Assembly (NCBI RefSeq): GCF_024802625.1
Contig: NZ_CP103371.1
Span: 3,596,001-3,660,000, forward strand
From: Massilia sp. H6
GTDB taxonomy: Bacteria > Pseudomonadota > Gammaproteobacteria > Burkholderiales > Burkholderiaceae_D
DNA: 64,000 nucleotides
Direction of reading: 5' to 3'
Below, in pieces: positions 43,325 through 52,111 of the stretch. The notes beneath the pieces were generated by a model that had not been told where the DNA came from, did not search any database, and saw only the letters and a program-made list of their open reading frames with translations. Position 1 is the stretch's first letter. Each line of letters begins with the position of its first letter. The position numbers and the translations under genes are program-made.

Positions 43325-45378
43325 CCCTTCGCCCGCTGCACCTTGCCATCGCCGCATTAATGTTCCATAGCTCGGCCAGCGCCGACGATTTCGTGCTGCA
43401 GCGCGTGCTGGTGGAAGGCGCGCGCGCCAACCAGATCGGCCTGAGCGACGCTGCCAGCGCCGGCAGCATCGGCGCCAGGGAGCTCGACAAGCTGACCGTG
43501 TACCGGCCCGGCGAGCTGCTCGAGGCCACGCCCGGCCTCATCGCGAGCCAGCATAGCGGCGAAGGCAAGGCCAACCAGTTCTACCTGCGCGGCTTTAACC
43601 TGGACCATGGTACCGACCTTGCCACCTGGGTCGACGGCATGCCGGTGAACCAGCGCAGCCATGCGCATGGCCAGGGCTGGACCGACGTCAACTTCTTGAT
43701 TCCCGAACTGGTCACGCGTCTCGACTACCGCAAGGGTCCGTATTCGGCGGCGGATGGCGACTTTTCCTCGGCCGGCAAGGCGTCGGTCGCCTATGCGAAC
43801 CGGCTGGTGGCGCCGCTCGCCTCGGTCACGCTGGGGCAGGACCGCTACGCGCGCAGCGTCGTTGCCGTCTCCCCCGAGGCGGCGGGCGGCAATCTGCTGG
43901 CCGCGCTGGAGCTGCTCAGCAACGACGGCCCCTGGACCCGGCCAGACGGCTACCGCAAGATCAATGCAGTGCTGCGCTACAGCCGCGGCTACGAGAACAA
44001 TGGCTGGCATGTCGCGGCGATGCATTACCGCGGCCACTGGAACGCTACCGACCAGGTGCCGCTGCGGGCAGTCGCCAGCGGCCAGCTGGGACGCTTCGAT
44101 ACGATCGACCTGAGCGACGGTGGGCAAGCCCAGCGCACCAGCATCTCGGGCGCCTGGCGCCGCACGACCCAGGAGACCGCGACCAGCCTGAGCGCCTATG
44201 TCATTCGTAACCGCGTCGACCTGTATTCGAACTTCACCTATTTTCTCGACGATCCGGTCAACGGCGACCAGTTCAGCCAGCCGGACCGGCGCGTGACCGC
44301 GGGCGTCGGCGCCAGTCATACCTGGCATCTGCTGCGCAGGGGCGCGCTGACCACGGACATGACGGTGGGCCTGCAGGCGCAGAACGACAATATTTTCAAT
44401 GGCCTGTACGCCACCCGTGCGCGCCAGCGGCTGGCAACTACCCGCGAGGATCACATCACCCAGGGTAGCGTCGCCGTATACGCGGAAAATGCGACCAAAT
44501 GGAGCGAAGCCCTGCGTACCGTGGTCGGGGTGCGCGCCAATGCCTTCCGCTTCGAGGTCGACGGCGACCGCCCCGAGAACGCCGGGCGCGCCAGCGATTC
44601 GCTGGTGACGCCGTCGCTGAGCGTTGCCTACGGCCCCTGGAAGTCGACCGAGTTGTACTTCAATTATGGGCACGGCTTCCATAGCAACGATGCCCGCGGT
44701 ACCGTGGCGACGGTCGATCCGAAAACCCTGGCAGCGGTCGAGCGCACGCCCGGACTGGTGCGCTCGCGCGGCATGGAGCTGGGCCTGCGCACGGTGGCGA
44801 TCCCGAAAATGGAAACCACGCTGTCGCTGTACAGCCTCGATTTCGATTCGGAGCTGGTCTATATCGGCGACGCCGGCAATACCGAAGCGGGCGACCCCAG
44901 CCGCCGCGTCGGCATCGAGCTGTCCAACAGCTACCGCGCCAACAAGTGGGTGTCGGTCAATCTCGATGCCGCTTATGCGCACGCGCGCTCGCGCGGCGGC
45001 AGCCCGGCTGGCGAGCGCGATGCCGGCCGCCGCATTCCGGGGGCGGTCGAAGGCGTGGCCCAGCTGGGCCTGAGCGTCGATCGCGCCGGCCCGTGGTCGG
45101 GCGCGCTGCGCCTGCGCTATTTCGGCCCGCGGCCGCTGATCGAAGACGACAGCGTGCGCTCGCAAGCGAGCGTTACCCTCAATGGCCGCATCGCTTACCG
45201 GATCAGCAAGGAGCTGCGGCTGGAGCTGGAAGGCTTTAATCTGGGCAACCGGCGCGACTCGGCGATCGACTACTATTACGCCTCGCGCCTGGCCAACGAA
45301 GCCGAAGGCGTGGACGACATCCATTTCCATCCGATCGAGCCGCGATCGTTCCGACTTACCCTCGTCAAGAACTGGTAG
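43321..45378 (+). CDS. TonB-dependent outer-membrane receptor in the M1/DUF6702 cluster
   Basis: 685 residues. A short signal peptide (cleavage near SSASADD) is followed by a plug domain with RPGELLEATPGLIASQHS and FYLRGFNLDHGTDLATWVDG, then MPVNQRSHAHGQGWTDVNFL. The barrel ends in FRLTLVKNW, with a terminal Trp as C-terminal aromatic residue. No N-terminal signalling domain. Length fits siderophore- or small-ligand-type receptors rather than glycan ones. Translationally coupled to DUF6702. The ligand might be a product of the upstream secreted M1 peptidases, or a metal or peptide chelate; this is inference. Confidence 0.92.
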   Translation: MTLRPLHLAIAALMFHSSASADDFVLQRVLVEGARANQIGLSDAASAGSIGARELDKLTVYRPGELLEATPGLIASQHSGEGKANQFYLRGFNLDHGTDLATWVDGMPVNQRSHAHGQGWTDVNFLIPELVTRLDYRKGPYSAADGDFSSAGKASVAYANRLVAPLASVTLGQDRYARSVVAVSPEAAGGNLLAALELLSNDGPWTRPDGYRKINAVLRYSRGYENNGWHVAAMHYRGHWNATDQVPLRAVASGQLGRFDTIDLSDGGQAQRTSISGAWRRTTQETATSLSAYVIRNRVDLYSNFTYFLDDPVNGDQFSQPDRRVTAGVGASHTWHLLRRGALTTDMTVGLQAQNDNIFNGLYATRARQRLATTREDHITQGSVAVYAENATKWSEALRTVVGVRANAFRFEVDGDRPENAGRASDSLVTPSLSVAYGPWKSTELYFNYGHGFHSNDARGTVATVDPKTLAAVERTPGLVRSRGMELGLRTVAIPKMETTLSLYSLDFDSELVYIGDAGNTEAGDPSRRVGIELSNSYRANKWVSVNLDAAYAHARSRGGSPAGERDAGRRIPGAVEGVAQLGLSVDRAGPWSGALRLRYFGPRPLIEDDSVRSQASVTLNGRIAYRISKELRLELEGFNLGNRRDSAIDYYYASRLANEAEGVDDIHFHPIEPRSFRLTLVKNW

Positions 45379-45427
45379 AAAGCTGGCTGGCCAGACCGGG
45401 AGCGTAGAAAAATGCTACGCTAACCGG

Positions 45428-46177
45428 ATGACAATACGTGAACTCCCCTATACCGCCCCGGCAGACCTGGCGCAAGCCGTGCGCAGCGAAGGCTATGCCC
45501 TGCTGCGCCCCCTCGATGTAGCGCGCCTCGCCGGCTGCACCCTGGCTGAACTCGAGGCGCTCGCACCGAGCTGGGATCGGCTTGAAATCGACAACTACCT
45601 CAAGGATGGCGGCCGCTATCGTCGGCGCCGCCATTCCTGCTTCATCGACGAAGGCGGCAACCAGGCCAGCGCGCTGACCCAGACCCCCCACCGCGCCCAC
45701 TGGCAGCCAGTCGAGTACAACGCCCTGCACGGCGGCATGCACCGTTTGTTCGAACCAATCGAGCCGGCAACCGTCGCCAAGCCTGCCTGGGGACGGCTGC
45801 TGCGCGCGCTGGGCGAAGTCTGTTCGCAGGTCGCCGGACGCCACACCTGGCACGTCGAAGCGCACCAGTTCCGTATCGACACCGCCGACGGCATCGGCCG
45901 CCCTACCCCCGAGGGCGCGCACCGCGATGGCGTCGACTTCGTCGCCGTCATCCTGGTCGAGCGCACCGGCATCAAGGGCGGCGAAACGCGGGTCTTCGAA
46001 GCCGAAGGCTCGATGGGCAAGCGCTTCACGATGATCGAGCCCTGGACCTTGCTGCTGCTTGACGATGCCGCCGTCATCCACGAATCGACCCCGATCCAGC
46101 CGCTGGGCGAGCATGGCCACCGCGACACCCTGGTCCTGACCTGGCGCGCCGGCGCCTTCCAGGGCCAAGGCGTCTGA
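45428..46177 (+). CDS. 2OG-Fe(II) dioxygenase (amino-acid hydroxylase-like, PF10014 type)
   Basis: 249 residues. Iron ligands are His165-x-Asp167 (EGAHRDGVDFV) and His218 (VIHESTPI). Arg-containing TLVLTWR (about 234-240) probably holds 2-oxoglutarate. The fold and motif spacing match the family that includes bacterial L-isoleucine 4-hydroxylase, so free amino acids are plausible substrates. The start at 45428 is 49 bp after the receptor gene; the gene could be in the same transcript or separate. Substrate not proven. Confidence 0.83.
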   Translation: MTIRELPYTAPADLAQAVRSEGYALLRPLDVARLAGCTLAELEALAPSWDRLEIDNYLKDGGRYRRRRHSCFIDEGGNQASALTQTPHRAHWQPVEYNALHGGMHRLFEPIEPATVAKPAWGRLLRALGEVCSQVAGRHTWHVEAHQFRIDTADGIGRPTPEGAHRDGVDFVAVILVERTGIKGGETRVFEAEGSMGKRFTMIEPWTLLLLDDAAVIHESTPIQPLGEHGHRDTLVLTWRAGAFQGQGV

Positions 46178-46213
46178 ACCGGCACGATCGACAACAGGAT
46201 AAAAAAACAGGAT

Positions 46214-46248
46214 AAAAAAACGCCCACCAGTCTTGCGGCTGGCGGGCG
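46214..46248 (-). terminator. Intrinsic terminator for the minus-strand DUF1800 gene
   Basis: A 10-bp stem (46221-46230 with 46239-46248, one A-C mismatch) and an 8-nt loop, followed on the minus strand by seven U (46214-46220). It lies about 170 bp beyond the DUF1800 stop. Confidence 0.7.
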
Positions 46249-46417
46249 AGAATCCAATTTCCGGAGAAAACTGGAGGAGACAGATTCAATATAGCGCAGT
46301 TTTTTGTGCGCCGCAATACCGTACGATTACTGCCATCATTGGTGCAAGGAAACGTTTCCACAGCATGACAAGAAAGGCCTGTTTGCTGCATTGCGCAAAA
46401 GCATTTTCGTGCCCGTA

Positions 46418-47542
46418 TCAATAGCGCAGGAAGGCTGCGCTCGACAGCGTTTCACGCAAGCCTTCCGGGTCTGCTGGCCGGTTGCGCGCAGCTGCCATTG
46501 CCACAGCCGACGGTGTTGGCGCTACCATCAGCACCGGTCCGGGCCGGGCCAGCTCCCCCGCCTGCCCGGGGTCTTGCACCGACGCGCGCAGCGGCGGCGC
46601 CGACGAAGCCTGCTGGTGCGCTGCTGGCGCGGCGCCAGCCAGCATCAAGCGCCCCTGCACAAGCTGCGCCACGAAGCAGGCGCGCTCGTCGGCACTCATC
46701 GGCACCGCCCGCCCATAGACCGGGGCGCCGGCCCGTGCCAGCAGCGCCACCAGCGGCGCCGCATCGTTCACCGCGATACCGCTGGCGCGCACCGCCGACA
46801 CCACGAACCGCAGCGCGTCCTTGCGTTTGCTGCCTGCTTGCGCCGGCGCCAGGAATGCCGGGCTGGTCAGCAAGCTACGCAGCACGGCGCGCAGGTCGCC
46901 CCCGGTGTGTTGCCACGCACCTTGCAGCGAGCGTAGCAGCGCGGCGGGCGGGGCGGAGACGAAATGCGCGGCCAGCGCGCGCAGCGCGGCGCGCTCGCCG
47001 CGTCCGCCGATGCGGCGAGCGCGCATGTCAGGGTGCTGCGCCACGGCGGCGCGCAGCGCGCCATAGTGGCCGAAGACGTGGGGGCGCACCGCGTCGCGCG
47101 CGATGGCGTCGATCTCTTGCACATCCATCCCCTTGCCTTCCAGGATGCCGAAATGGGCCAGCCAGAATGCGGTCAAGACTTCTTCGAGCTGGCGCGGGCT
47201 GGCGACAGCGCGCAGCAGGCGCTGCGCGCGCAGCTCGGCGCCGGTGCCGCCGGAGGCATCGAGGTAGGCCGGCAGGGCCGGCGGCGCGAGCTGGCTCTCG
47301 ACATAGGCGCGCAGCCCCATGGCACGCACGCGCGCGAGCTCGCCGGGCGCGGGCCCATAGCCCAGCCGGTTCAGCAGGTGCCGCGCCATGGCCTCACCCA
47401 TGGCCTCACCGCTGGCCTCACCGATGGCGTCGTCGGGGTACTCGCCTTCTGCGGCGTGCGCGCCTGGCGCGCACAGCACCGACAACGCCAGCAGCGCGGG
47501 CGCGGCGGCGCGCAGGATCTTTGAACACAATCGCAACAACAT
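46418..47542 (-). CDS. Shortened DUF1800-family protein
   Basis: 374 residues, against roughly 450-550 for most DUF1800 proteins. A signal peptide ends near GAHAAE. N-terminal family parts are present (HLLNRLGYGPAPGELARVRA, FWLAHFGILEGKG, HVFGHYGALRAAVAQHP), as is a C-terminal part (HTGGDLRAVLRSLLTSPAF). The central block with the conserved NENYARELLEL-like motif is absent, and the sequence jumps from HPDMRARRIGGR directly to ALAAHFVSAPP. The DUF1501 gene that usually follows is also absent. It may be a decayed or minimal version. A 12-bp codon repeat encodes GEAS/GEAM near residues 38-50. Divergent from the RND operon. Confidence 0.75.
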   Translation of the reverse strand: MLLRLCSKILRAAAPALLALSVLCAPGAHAAEGEYPDDAIGEASGEAMGEAMARHLLNRLGYGPAPGELARVRAMGLRAYVESQLAPPALPAYLDASGGTGAELRAQRLLRAVASPRQLEEVLTAFWLAHFGILEGKGMDVQEIDAIARDAVRPHVFGHYGALRAAVAQHPDMRARRIGGRGERAALRALAAHFVSAPPAALLRSLQGAWQHTGGDLRAVLRSLLTSPAFLAPAQAGSKRKDALRFVVSAVRASGIAVNDAAPLVALLARAGAPVYGRAVPMSADERACFVAQLVQGRLMLAGAAPAAHQQASSAPPLRASVQDPGQAGELARPGPVLMVAPTPSAVAMAAARNRPADPEGLRETLSSAAFLRY

Positions 47543-47690
47543 GGTGGTCTCCCAGGAGCGGCACGCCAGCTTGCCGGTTTCGTCAATCGTTGCAAGCACC
47601 CGATTCTGGCCGCGAAACCGGACCATTGCGCGCTCAGGAGATTGCATATTTGCTACACTCCACAGCTTAACCGAAAGCCTGTCGACGAAT

Positions 47691-48872
47691 ATGCCCAGCC
47701 TCCGCCACCTTCCCCCGGCCGCCCTCGTGTGCGCAGCCGGCGCCACCCTGTGCTTTGCCATTGCGCTGGCCATTCCGAACCGCGCCACCGCCGAGGACAA
47801 GAAGCCTGCCGCGCCGACACCGGCCCTGACCGTGACCACCACCGTGCCGACCAGCACGACCCTGCCGCTGGGCTTGAAAGCCAATGGCAGCGTCGCCGCC
47901 TGGCAGGAAGCGATCATTGGCAGCGAGTCGAACGGCCTGCGCCTGACCGAAGTGCGGGTCAACGTCGGCGATGTCGTCAAGAAAGGCGACGTCCTGGCCG
48001 TCTTCGCCAGCGAGACCGTACGCGCCGACGTCGAGCAGGCCCGCGCCGCGCTGCAGGAAGCGCAGGCCAATGCCGCCGAGGCGAAAGCGAACGCGGATCG
48101 CGCCCGCGCCCTGCGCAGTTCCGGCGCGCTGAGCGAGCAGCAGATCACCCAGTATTTCACCGCCGAACGCGCCGCGCAAGCGCGCGTGAGCGCCGCGCGC
48201 GCGACCCTGGAGCAGCAGAACCTGCGGCTGCGCTTTGCCACCGTCACGGCGCCCGACAGCGGCATCATCTCGGCACGCAGCGCCACGGTTGGCGCCGTGG
48301 TCGCGGGCGGCACCGAACTGTTTCGCATGATCCGCCAGGGCCGCCTCGAGTGGCGCGCCGAAATTACCTCTGCCGACCTGGGCCGCATTCGGCCCGGCAT
48401 GCGCGCGGCGGTGCGCGCCGCCAGCGGCAGCGAGATCAGCGGCAAGGTACGCGCCGTGGCGCCCACCGTCGATCCGCAAACCCGCATGGCGCTGGTCTAT
48501 GTCGACCTGCCGCCTTCGTTATCAAGCAACGCGCCGCTCAAGGCCGGCATGTTCGCCAGCGGCCGCTTCGAGCTGGGCAAGTCGACCGCCCTCACCGTGC
48601 CGCAGCAGGCGGTCGCGGTGCGCGACGGCTTTAGTTATGTATTTCGCCTGAACCGGGACAACCGCGTGAGCCAGCTCAAAGTCCAGACCGGGCGCCGCCT
48701 CGACAACCAGGTCGAAATCGTGGGCGGCCTGGCGGCCGGCACGCCGATCGTGGTCAGCGGCGCCGGTTTCCTCAACGATGGCGACCTGGTACGTAATGTG
48801 CCAAACCCGGTTCCAAACCCGGTGCCAGGCCCGGCATCGAAGCCGGCGCCGCGTTCCGCCGCGACACGCTGA
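47691..48872 (+). CDS. RND efflux periplasmic adaptor (membrane fusion protein)
   Basis: 393 residues. Signal-like N terminus (cleavage near NRATAED). A lipoyl-type half (GLRLTEVRVNVGDVVKKGDV), an alpha-helical hairpin (about 115-180, rich in Ala, Arg and Glu) and the second lipoyl half (FATVTAPDSGIISARSATVG) are in order, followed by the beta-barrel region. The Pro/Asn repeat tail (NPVPNPVPGP) is unusual. Start at 47691. It precedes the RND pump by 13 bp. No outer-membrane factor is in the window, so a TolC-like protein encoded elsewhere is needed. Substrate unknown. Confidence 0.9.
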   Translation: MPSLRHLPPAALVCAAGATLCFAIALAIPNRATAEDKKPAAPTPALTVTTTVPTSTTLPLGLKANGSVAAWQEAIIGSESNGLRLTEVRVNVGDVVKKGDVLAVFASETVRADVEQARAALQEAQANAAEAKANADRARALRSSGALSEQQITQYFTAERAAQARVSAARATLEQQNLRLRFATVTAPDSGIISARSATVGAVVAGGTELFRMIRQGRLEWRAEITSADLGRIRPGMRAAVRAASGSEISGKVRAVAPTVDPQTRMALVYVDLPPSLSSNAPLKAGMFASGRFELGKSTALTVPQQAVAVRDGFSYVFRLNRDNRVSQLKVQTGRRLDNQVEIVGGLAAGTPIVVSGAGFLNDGDLVRNVPNPVPNPVPGPASKPAPRSAATR

Positions 48873-48885
48873 GCAGGGCGTCATC

Positions 48886-51800
48886 ATGAACTTTTCCGCC
48901 CTGTCGATCCGGAATCCGATTCCGGCCATCATGCTGTTCACCCTGCTCACGCTGGCGGGGCTGCTGGCCTTCAAGGCCAACAAGGTCCAGGACTTTCCGG
49001 ACATCGAGCTGCCCATCGTGACCGTTGCCGCCACGCTCGAAGGCGCGGCGCCGGCCCAGCTCGAAACCGAGGTGGCGCGCAAGATCGAAGACTCGGTCGC
49101 CACCTTGCAGGGGGTCAAGAACATCTACACCCAGGTGCTCGACGGCGTGGCCACCGTGACCGTTGAATTCGTGCTTGAGAAAGACTTGTCCGAAGCGGTC
49201 AACGACGTGCGCGACGCGGTTGCCCGCGTGCGCGCCGACCTGCCGCCCGAGATGCGCGACCCGAGCGTGACCAAGGCCGCCACCTCCGGCCGCGTGATCG
49301 CAACCTTCACCGCGACGGCCAGCCCGACCGCGGGCAGCGCCATGGACGACCAGGCGCTGAGCTGGTTCGTTGACAACGACGTGTCCAAGCGCCTGCTCAG
49401 CGTGCCAGGCCTGGGCGCGGTCAAGCGCGTCGGCGGCGTCACGCGCGAGATCCGGGTAGAACTGGACGAGGCGCGCATGGCGGCGCTGCAGGTGTCGGCA
49501 CTGGACGTGTCGCGCCAGCTGCGCAATGTGCAGCGCGAGGCGCCGGGCGGACGCGGCGACGTCAACGGGGCGGAACAGTCGGTACGCACCATCGCCACCG
49601 TGCAGTCGGCCTCGGCGCTGGGCGAGATGGAGATCCCGCTGCCCGGAGGGCGTCATGTGCGCCTCGACCAGGTCGCGACCGTGCTCGATACCGTGGCCGA
49701 GCCGCGCTCGATCGCCGAGCAGGATGGCCGCAGGGTGGTCGGCTTCGAGGTGTTCCGCACCCGCGGCGCCGGCGAAGTAGAAGTAGCCGAAGGCGCGCGC
49801 GCGGCCATCGCCCAGTTGCAGAAAGAGCACCCCGACGTGGTGCTGCGCCAGGTGGTCGACAACGCCGAACCGGTCCAGGAAAACTTCGATGCCTCGATGG
49901 AGATGCTCTACGAGGGTGCAGTGCTGGCAGTGCTGGTGGTGTGGTGGTTCCTGCGCGACTGGCGCGCCACCCTGGTCGCGGCGGCGGCCCTGCCGCTGTC
50001 GGTGATTCCGGCCTTTCTTGGCCAGTATTTGTTCGGCTACACCCTCAATATGGTGACGCTGCTGTCGCTGGCGCTGGTCATCGGGGTACTGGTCGACGAT
50101 GCCATCGTCGAGATCGAGAACATCTCGCGCCACCTGCGCATGGGTAAAAGTCCGATGCAGGCGGCGCTGGAAGCGGCCGACGAAATCGGCATGGCGGTCA
50201 TTGCCACCACCTTCTCGCTGGTGGCGGTATTTCTGCCAACCGCCTTCATGGGCGGCATTGCCGGCAAATTCTTCAAACAGTTCGGCTGGACCGCCGTCAT
50301 CGCGATCCTGGCTTCGCTGGTGGTGGCGCGCCTGCTCACGCCGATGATGGCCGCCTATCTGCTCAAGCCGGCCAAGCACATCGGCGAGGAAAAAGACGGG
50401 CGCATCATGCGCCTGTACCTGCGCACCATGCAGTGGTGCCTGCGCCACCGCCTGGTCACCGCGATCGCCTCGGCGCTGTTCTTCATCGGCTCGCTGCTGC
50501 TGGTGCCGCTGCTGCCGACCGGCTTCGTGCCGCCGGCCGACCGTTCGCAGACCCTGGTCACGCTCGAACTGCCGCCCGGCTCGACCCTTGCGCAAACCCA
50601 TGCCGTGGCCGAGCAGGCACGCCTGGCCGCGATGCAGGTGCCCGACGTGAAGAGCGTCTTCAGCTCGATCGGTGGCGGCTCCAGCGGCGACGCCTTTGCG
50701 CCGGGCGCGGCGGCCGAAGCGCGCCGCGCCGTGCTGACCGTGACCACCACCCACCGCGACGATCGCGATACTGGCTTGTCGAGTATCGAGCGTGCGCTGC
50801 GCGAGAAGGTCGCGCAGATCCCGGGCGCGCGCTTTAACGTGGGCGCCAACGACACCGGCACCAAGATGCAGCTGGTGCTGCGTAGCGAAGACCCGGCCGC
50901 GCTGAGCGCCAGCGCGCGCCAGGCCGAGCGCGAACTGCGCACGCTCGAGGGCATCGGCAACGTCAGCTCCAGCGCTTCGCTGGTGCGTCCCGAGATCATC
51001 GTGCGGCCCGACTTCGCGCGCGCCGCCGACCTCGGCGTGACCGCCGCCGCCATCGGTGAAACGGTGCGCGTGGCCACGGCTGGCGACTACGATATCGCGC
51101 TGGCGAAGATGAACCTGGCCGAGCGCCAGGTGCCGATCCGGGTCAAGCTGCCCGATGCGGTGCGGGCCGACCTCGATGCGCTGGGCCGCTTGAGCGTGCC
51201 AGGCGCGAACGGTCCGGTGCTGCTGGCGAACGTCGCCACCATCACCATGGAAAGCGGCCCGGCCCAGATCGACCGCCTCAACCGCAGCCGCAACGTCACG
51301 CTCGACGTCGAACTGCAGGGCCGTTCGCTGGGCGACGTGAACGAAGAGGCGCGCGCCCTGCCGGCCTTCCAGAACCTGCCGGCCTCGGTCGAGATCGCGG
51401 AACTGGGCGACGCCGAAGAGATGCGCACGCTGTTCGCCAGCTTCGGGGTGGCGATGCTGATCGGCGTGCTGTGCATCTACGGCGTGCTGGTGCTGCTGTT
51501 TAACGACTTCATGCAGCCGGTGACGATCCTGGCGGCGCTGCCGCTGTCGATCGGCGGCGCCTTCGTGGCACTGCTCATCACCAGCAGCGCGCTGTCGATG
51601 CCGAGCATGATCGGCCTGATCATGCTGATGGGGATCGTGACCAAGAACTCGATCCTGCTGGTGGACTATGCGATCCTGGCGCGCAAGGCAGGCATGAATC
51701 GCTTCGATGCGCTGGTGGACGCCTGCCACAAGCGTAGCCGCCCGATCGTGATGACCACCATCGCCATGGGCGCCGGCATGCTGCCGCTGGCGCTGGGCCT

Positions 51801-52008
51801 GTCGGGCGACCCGAGCTTCCGCGCGCCGATGGCGATCGCCGTCATTGGCGGATTGATCACCTCTACCCTGCTCAGTTTGCTGGTGGTGCCGGCGGTATTC
51901 ACCTATGTGGACGATATCGAGCACTTGATCAAGCGCGGGACGGGCCGGCTGCGACGCAAAGGCAAACAGGTGCCGGCGCAGGTGACGACGAGCGATCCGG
52001 TGAAGTAG
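48886..52008 (+). CDS. RND efflux pump, inner-membrane permease (AcrB-type)
   Basis: 1040 residues, the usual AcrB length. N-terminal FSALSIRNPIPAIMLFTLLT is helix 1. The proton relay is present: paired aspartates in GVLVDDAIVEIENI (helix 4) and a lysine in VTKNSILLVDYA (helix 10). Two large periplasmic loops follow helices 1 and 7. The start at 48886 is 13 bp after the adaptor gene. It forms a tripartite pump with the adaptor and an unlinked outer-membrane channel. Sequence type looks like the HAE or multidrug subgroup rather than metal-exporting CusA. Confidence 0.92.
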   Translation: MNFSALSIRNPIPAIMLFTLLTLAGLLAFKANKVQDFPDIELPIVTVAATLEGAAPAQLETEVARKIEDSVATLQGVKNIYTQVLDGVATVTVEFVLEKDLSEAVNDVRDAVARVRADLPPEMRDPSVTKAATSGRVIATFTATASPTAGSAMDDQALSWFVDNDVSKRLLSVPGLGAVKRVGGVTREIRVELDEARMAALQVSALDVSRQLRNVQREAPGGRGDVNGAEQSVRTIATVQSASALGEMEIPLPGGRHVRLDQVATVLDTVAEPRSIAEQDGRRVVGFEVFRTRGAGEVEVAEGARAAIAQLQKEHPDVVLRQVVDNAEPVQENFDASMEMLYEGAVLAVLVVWWFLRDWRATLVAAAALPLSVIPAFLGQYLFGYTLNMVTLLSLALVIGVLVDDAIVEIENISRHLRMGKSPMQAALEAADEIGMAVIATTFSLVAVFLPTAFMGGIAGKFFKQFGWTAVIAILASLVVARLLTPMMAAYLLKPAKHIGEEKDGRIMRLYLRTMQWCLRHRLVTAIASALFFIGSLLLVPLLPTGFVPPADRSQTLVTLELPPGSTLAQTHAVAEQARLAAMQVPDVKSVFSSIGGGSSGDAFAPGAAAEARRAVLTVTTTHRDDRDTGLSSIERALREKVAQIPGARFNVGANDTGTKMQLVLRSEDPAALSASARQAERELRTLEGIGNVSSSASLVRPEIIVRPDFARAADLGVTAAAIGETVRVATAGDYDIALAKMNLAERQVPIRVKLPDAVRADLDALGRLSVPGANGPVLLANVATITMESGPAQIDRLNRSRNVTLDVELQGRSLGDVNEEARALPAFQNLPASVEIAELGDAEEMRTLFASFGVAMLIGVLCIYGVLVLLFNDFMQPVTILAALPLSIGGAFVALLITSSALSMPSMIGLIMLMGIVTKNSILLVDYAILARKAGMNRFDALVDACHKRSRPIVMTTIAMGAGMLPLALGLSGDPSFRAPMAIAVIGGLITSTLLSLLVVPAVFTYVDDIEHLIKRGTGRLRRKGKQVPAQVTTSDPVK

Positions 52009-52062
52009 CACTGTTTCTGCAAAATGGGGGCGGGTGTCTCGCCCCCAGCATCCAAACGTAAA

Positions 52063-52093
52063 AAAACCGGCAGGCTTGAGGCCTGCCGGTTTT
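52063..52093. terminator. Bidirectional terminator between RND pump and DUF883 gene
   Basis: A perfect 13-bp stem (AAAACCGGCAGGC, loop TTGAG, GCCTGCCGGTTTT) with T runs on both sides serves both converging genes. A second hairpin (52026-52046, seven G/C pairs) lies just before it. Confidence 0.92.
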
Positions 52094-52111
52094 CATTGCG
52101 CGCTAAAAAGA

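Noticed and set aside
46348..46359. Perfect palindrome GGAAACGTTTCC
   Set aside because: It resembles a LacI-family operator, but it lies between converging gene ends with no promoter nearby. One copy proves nothing.
48772..52011. Minus-strand ORF of 1079 residues opposite the RND pump
   Set aside because: It is His- and Arg-rich shadow translation of the pump gene, without domains.
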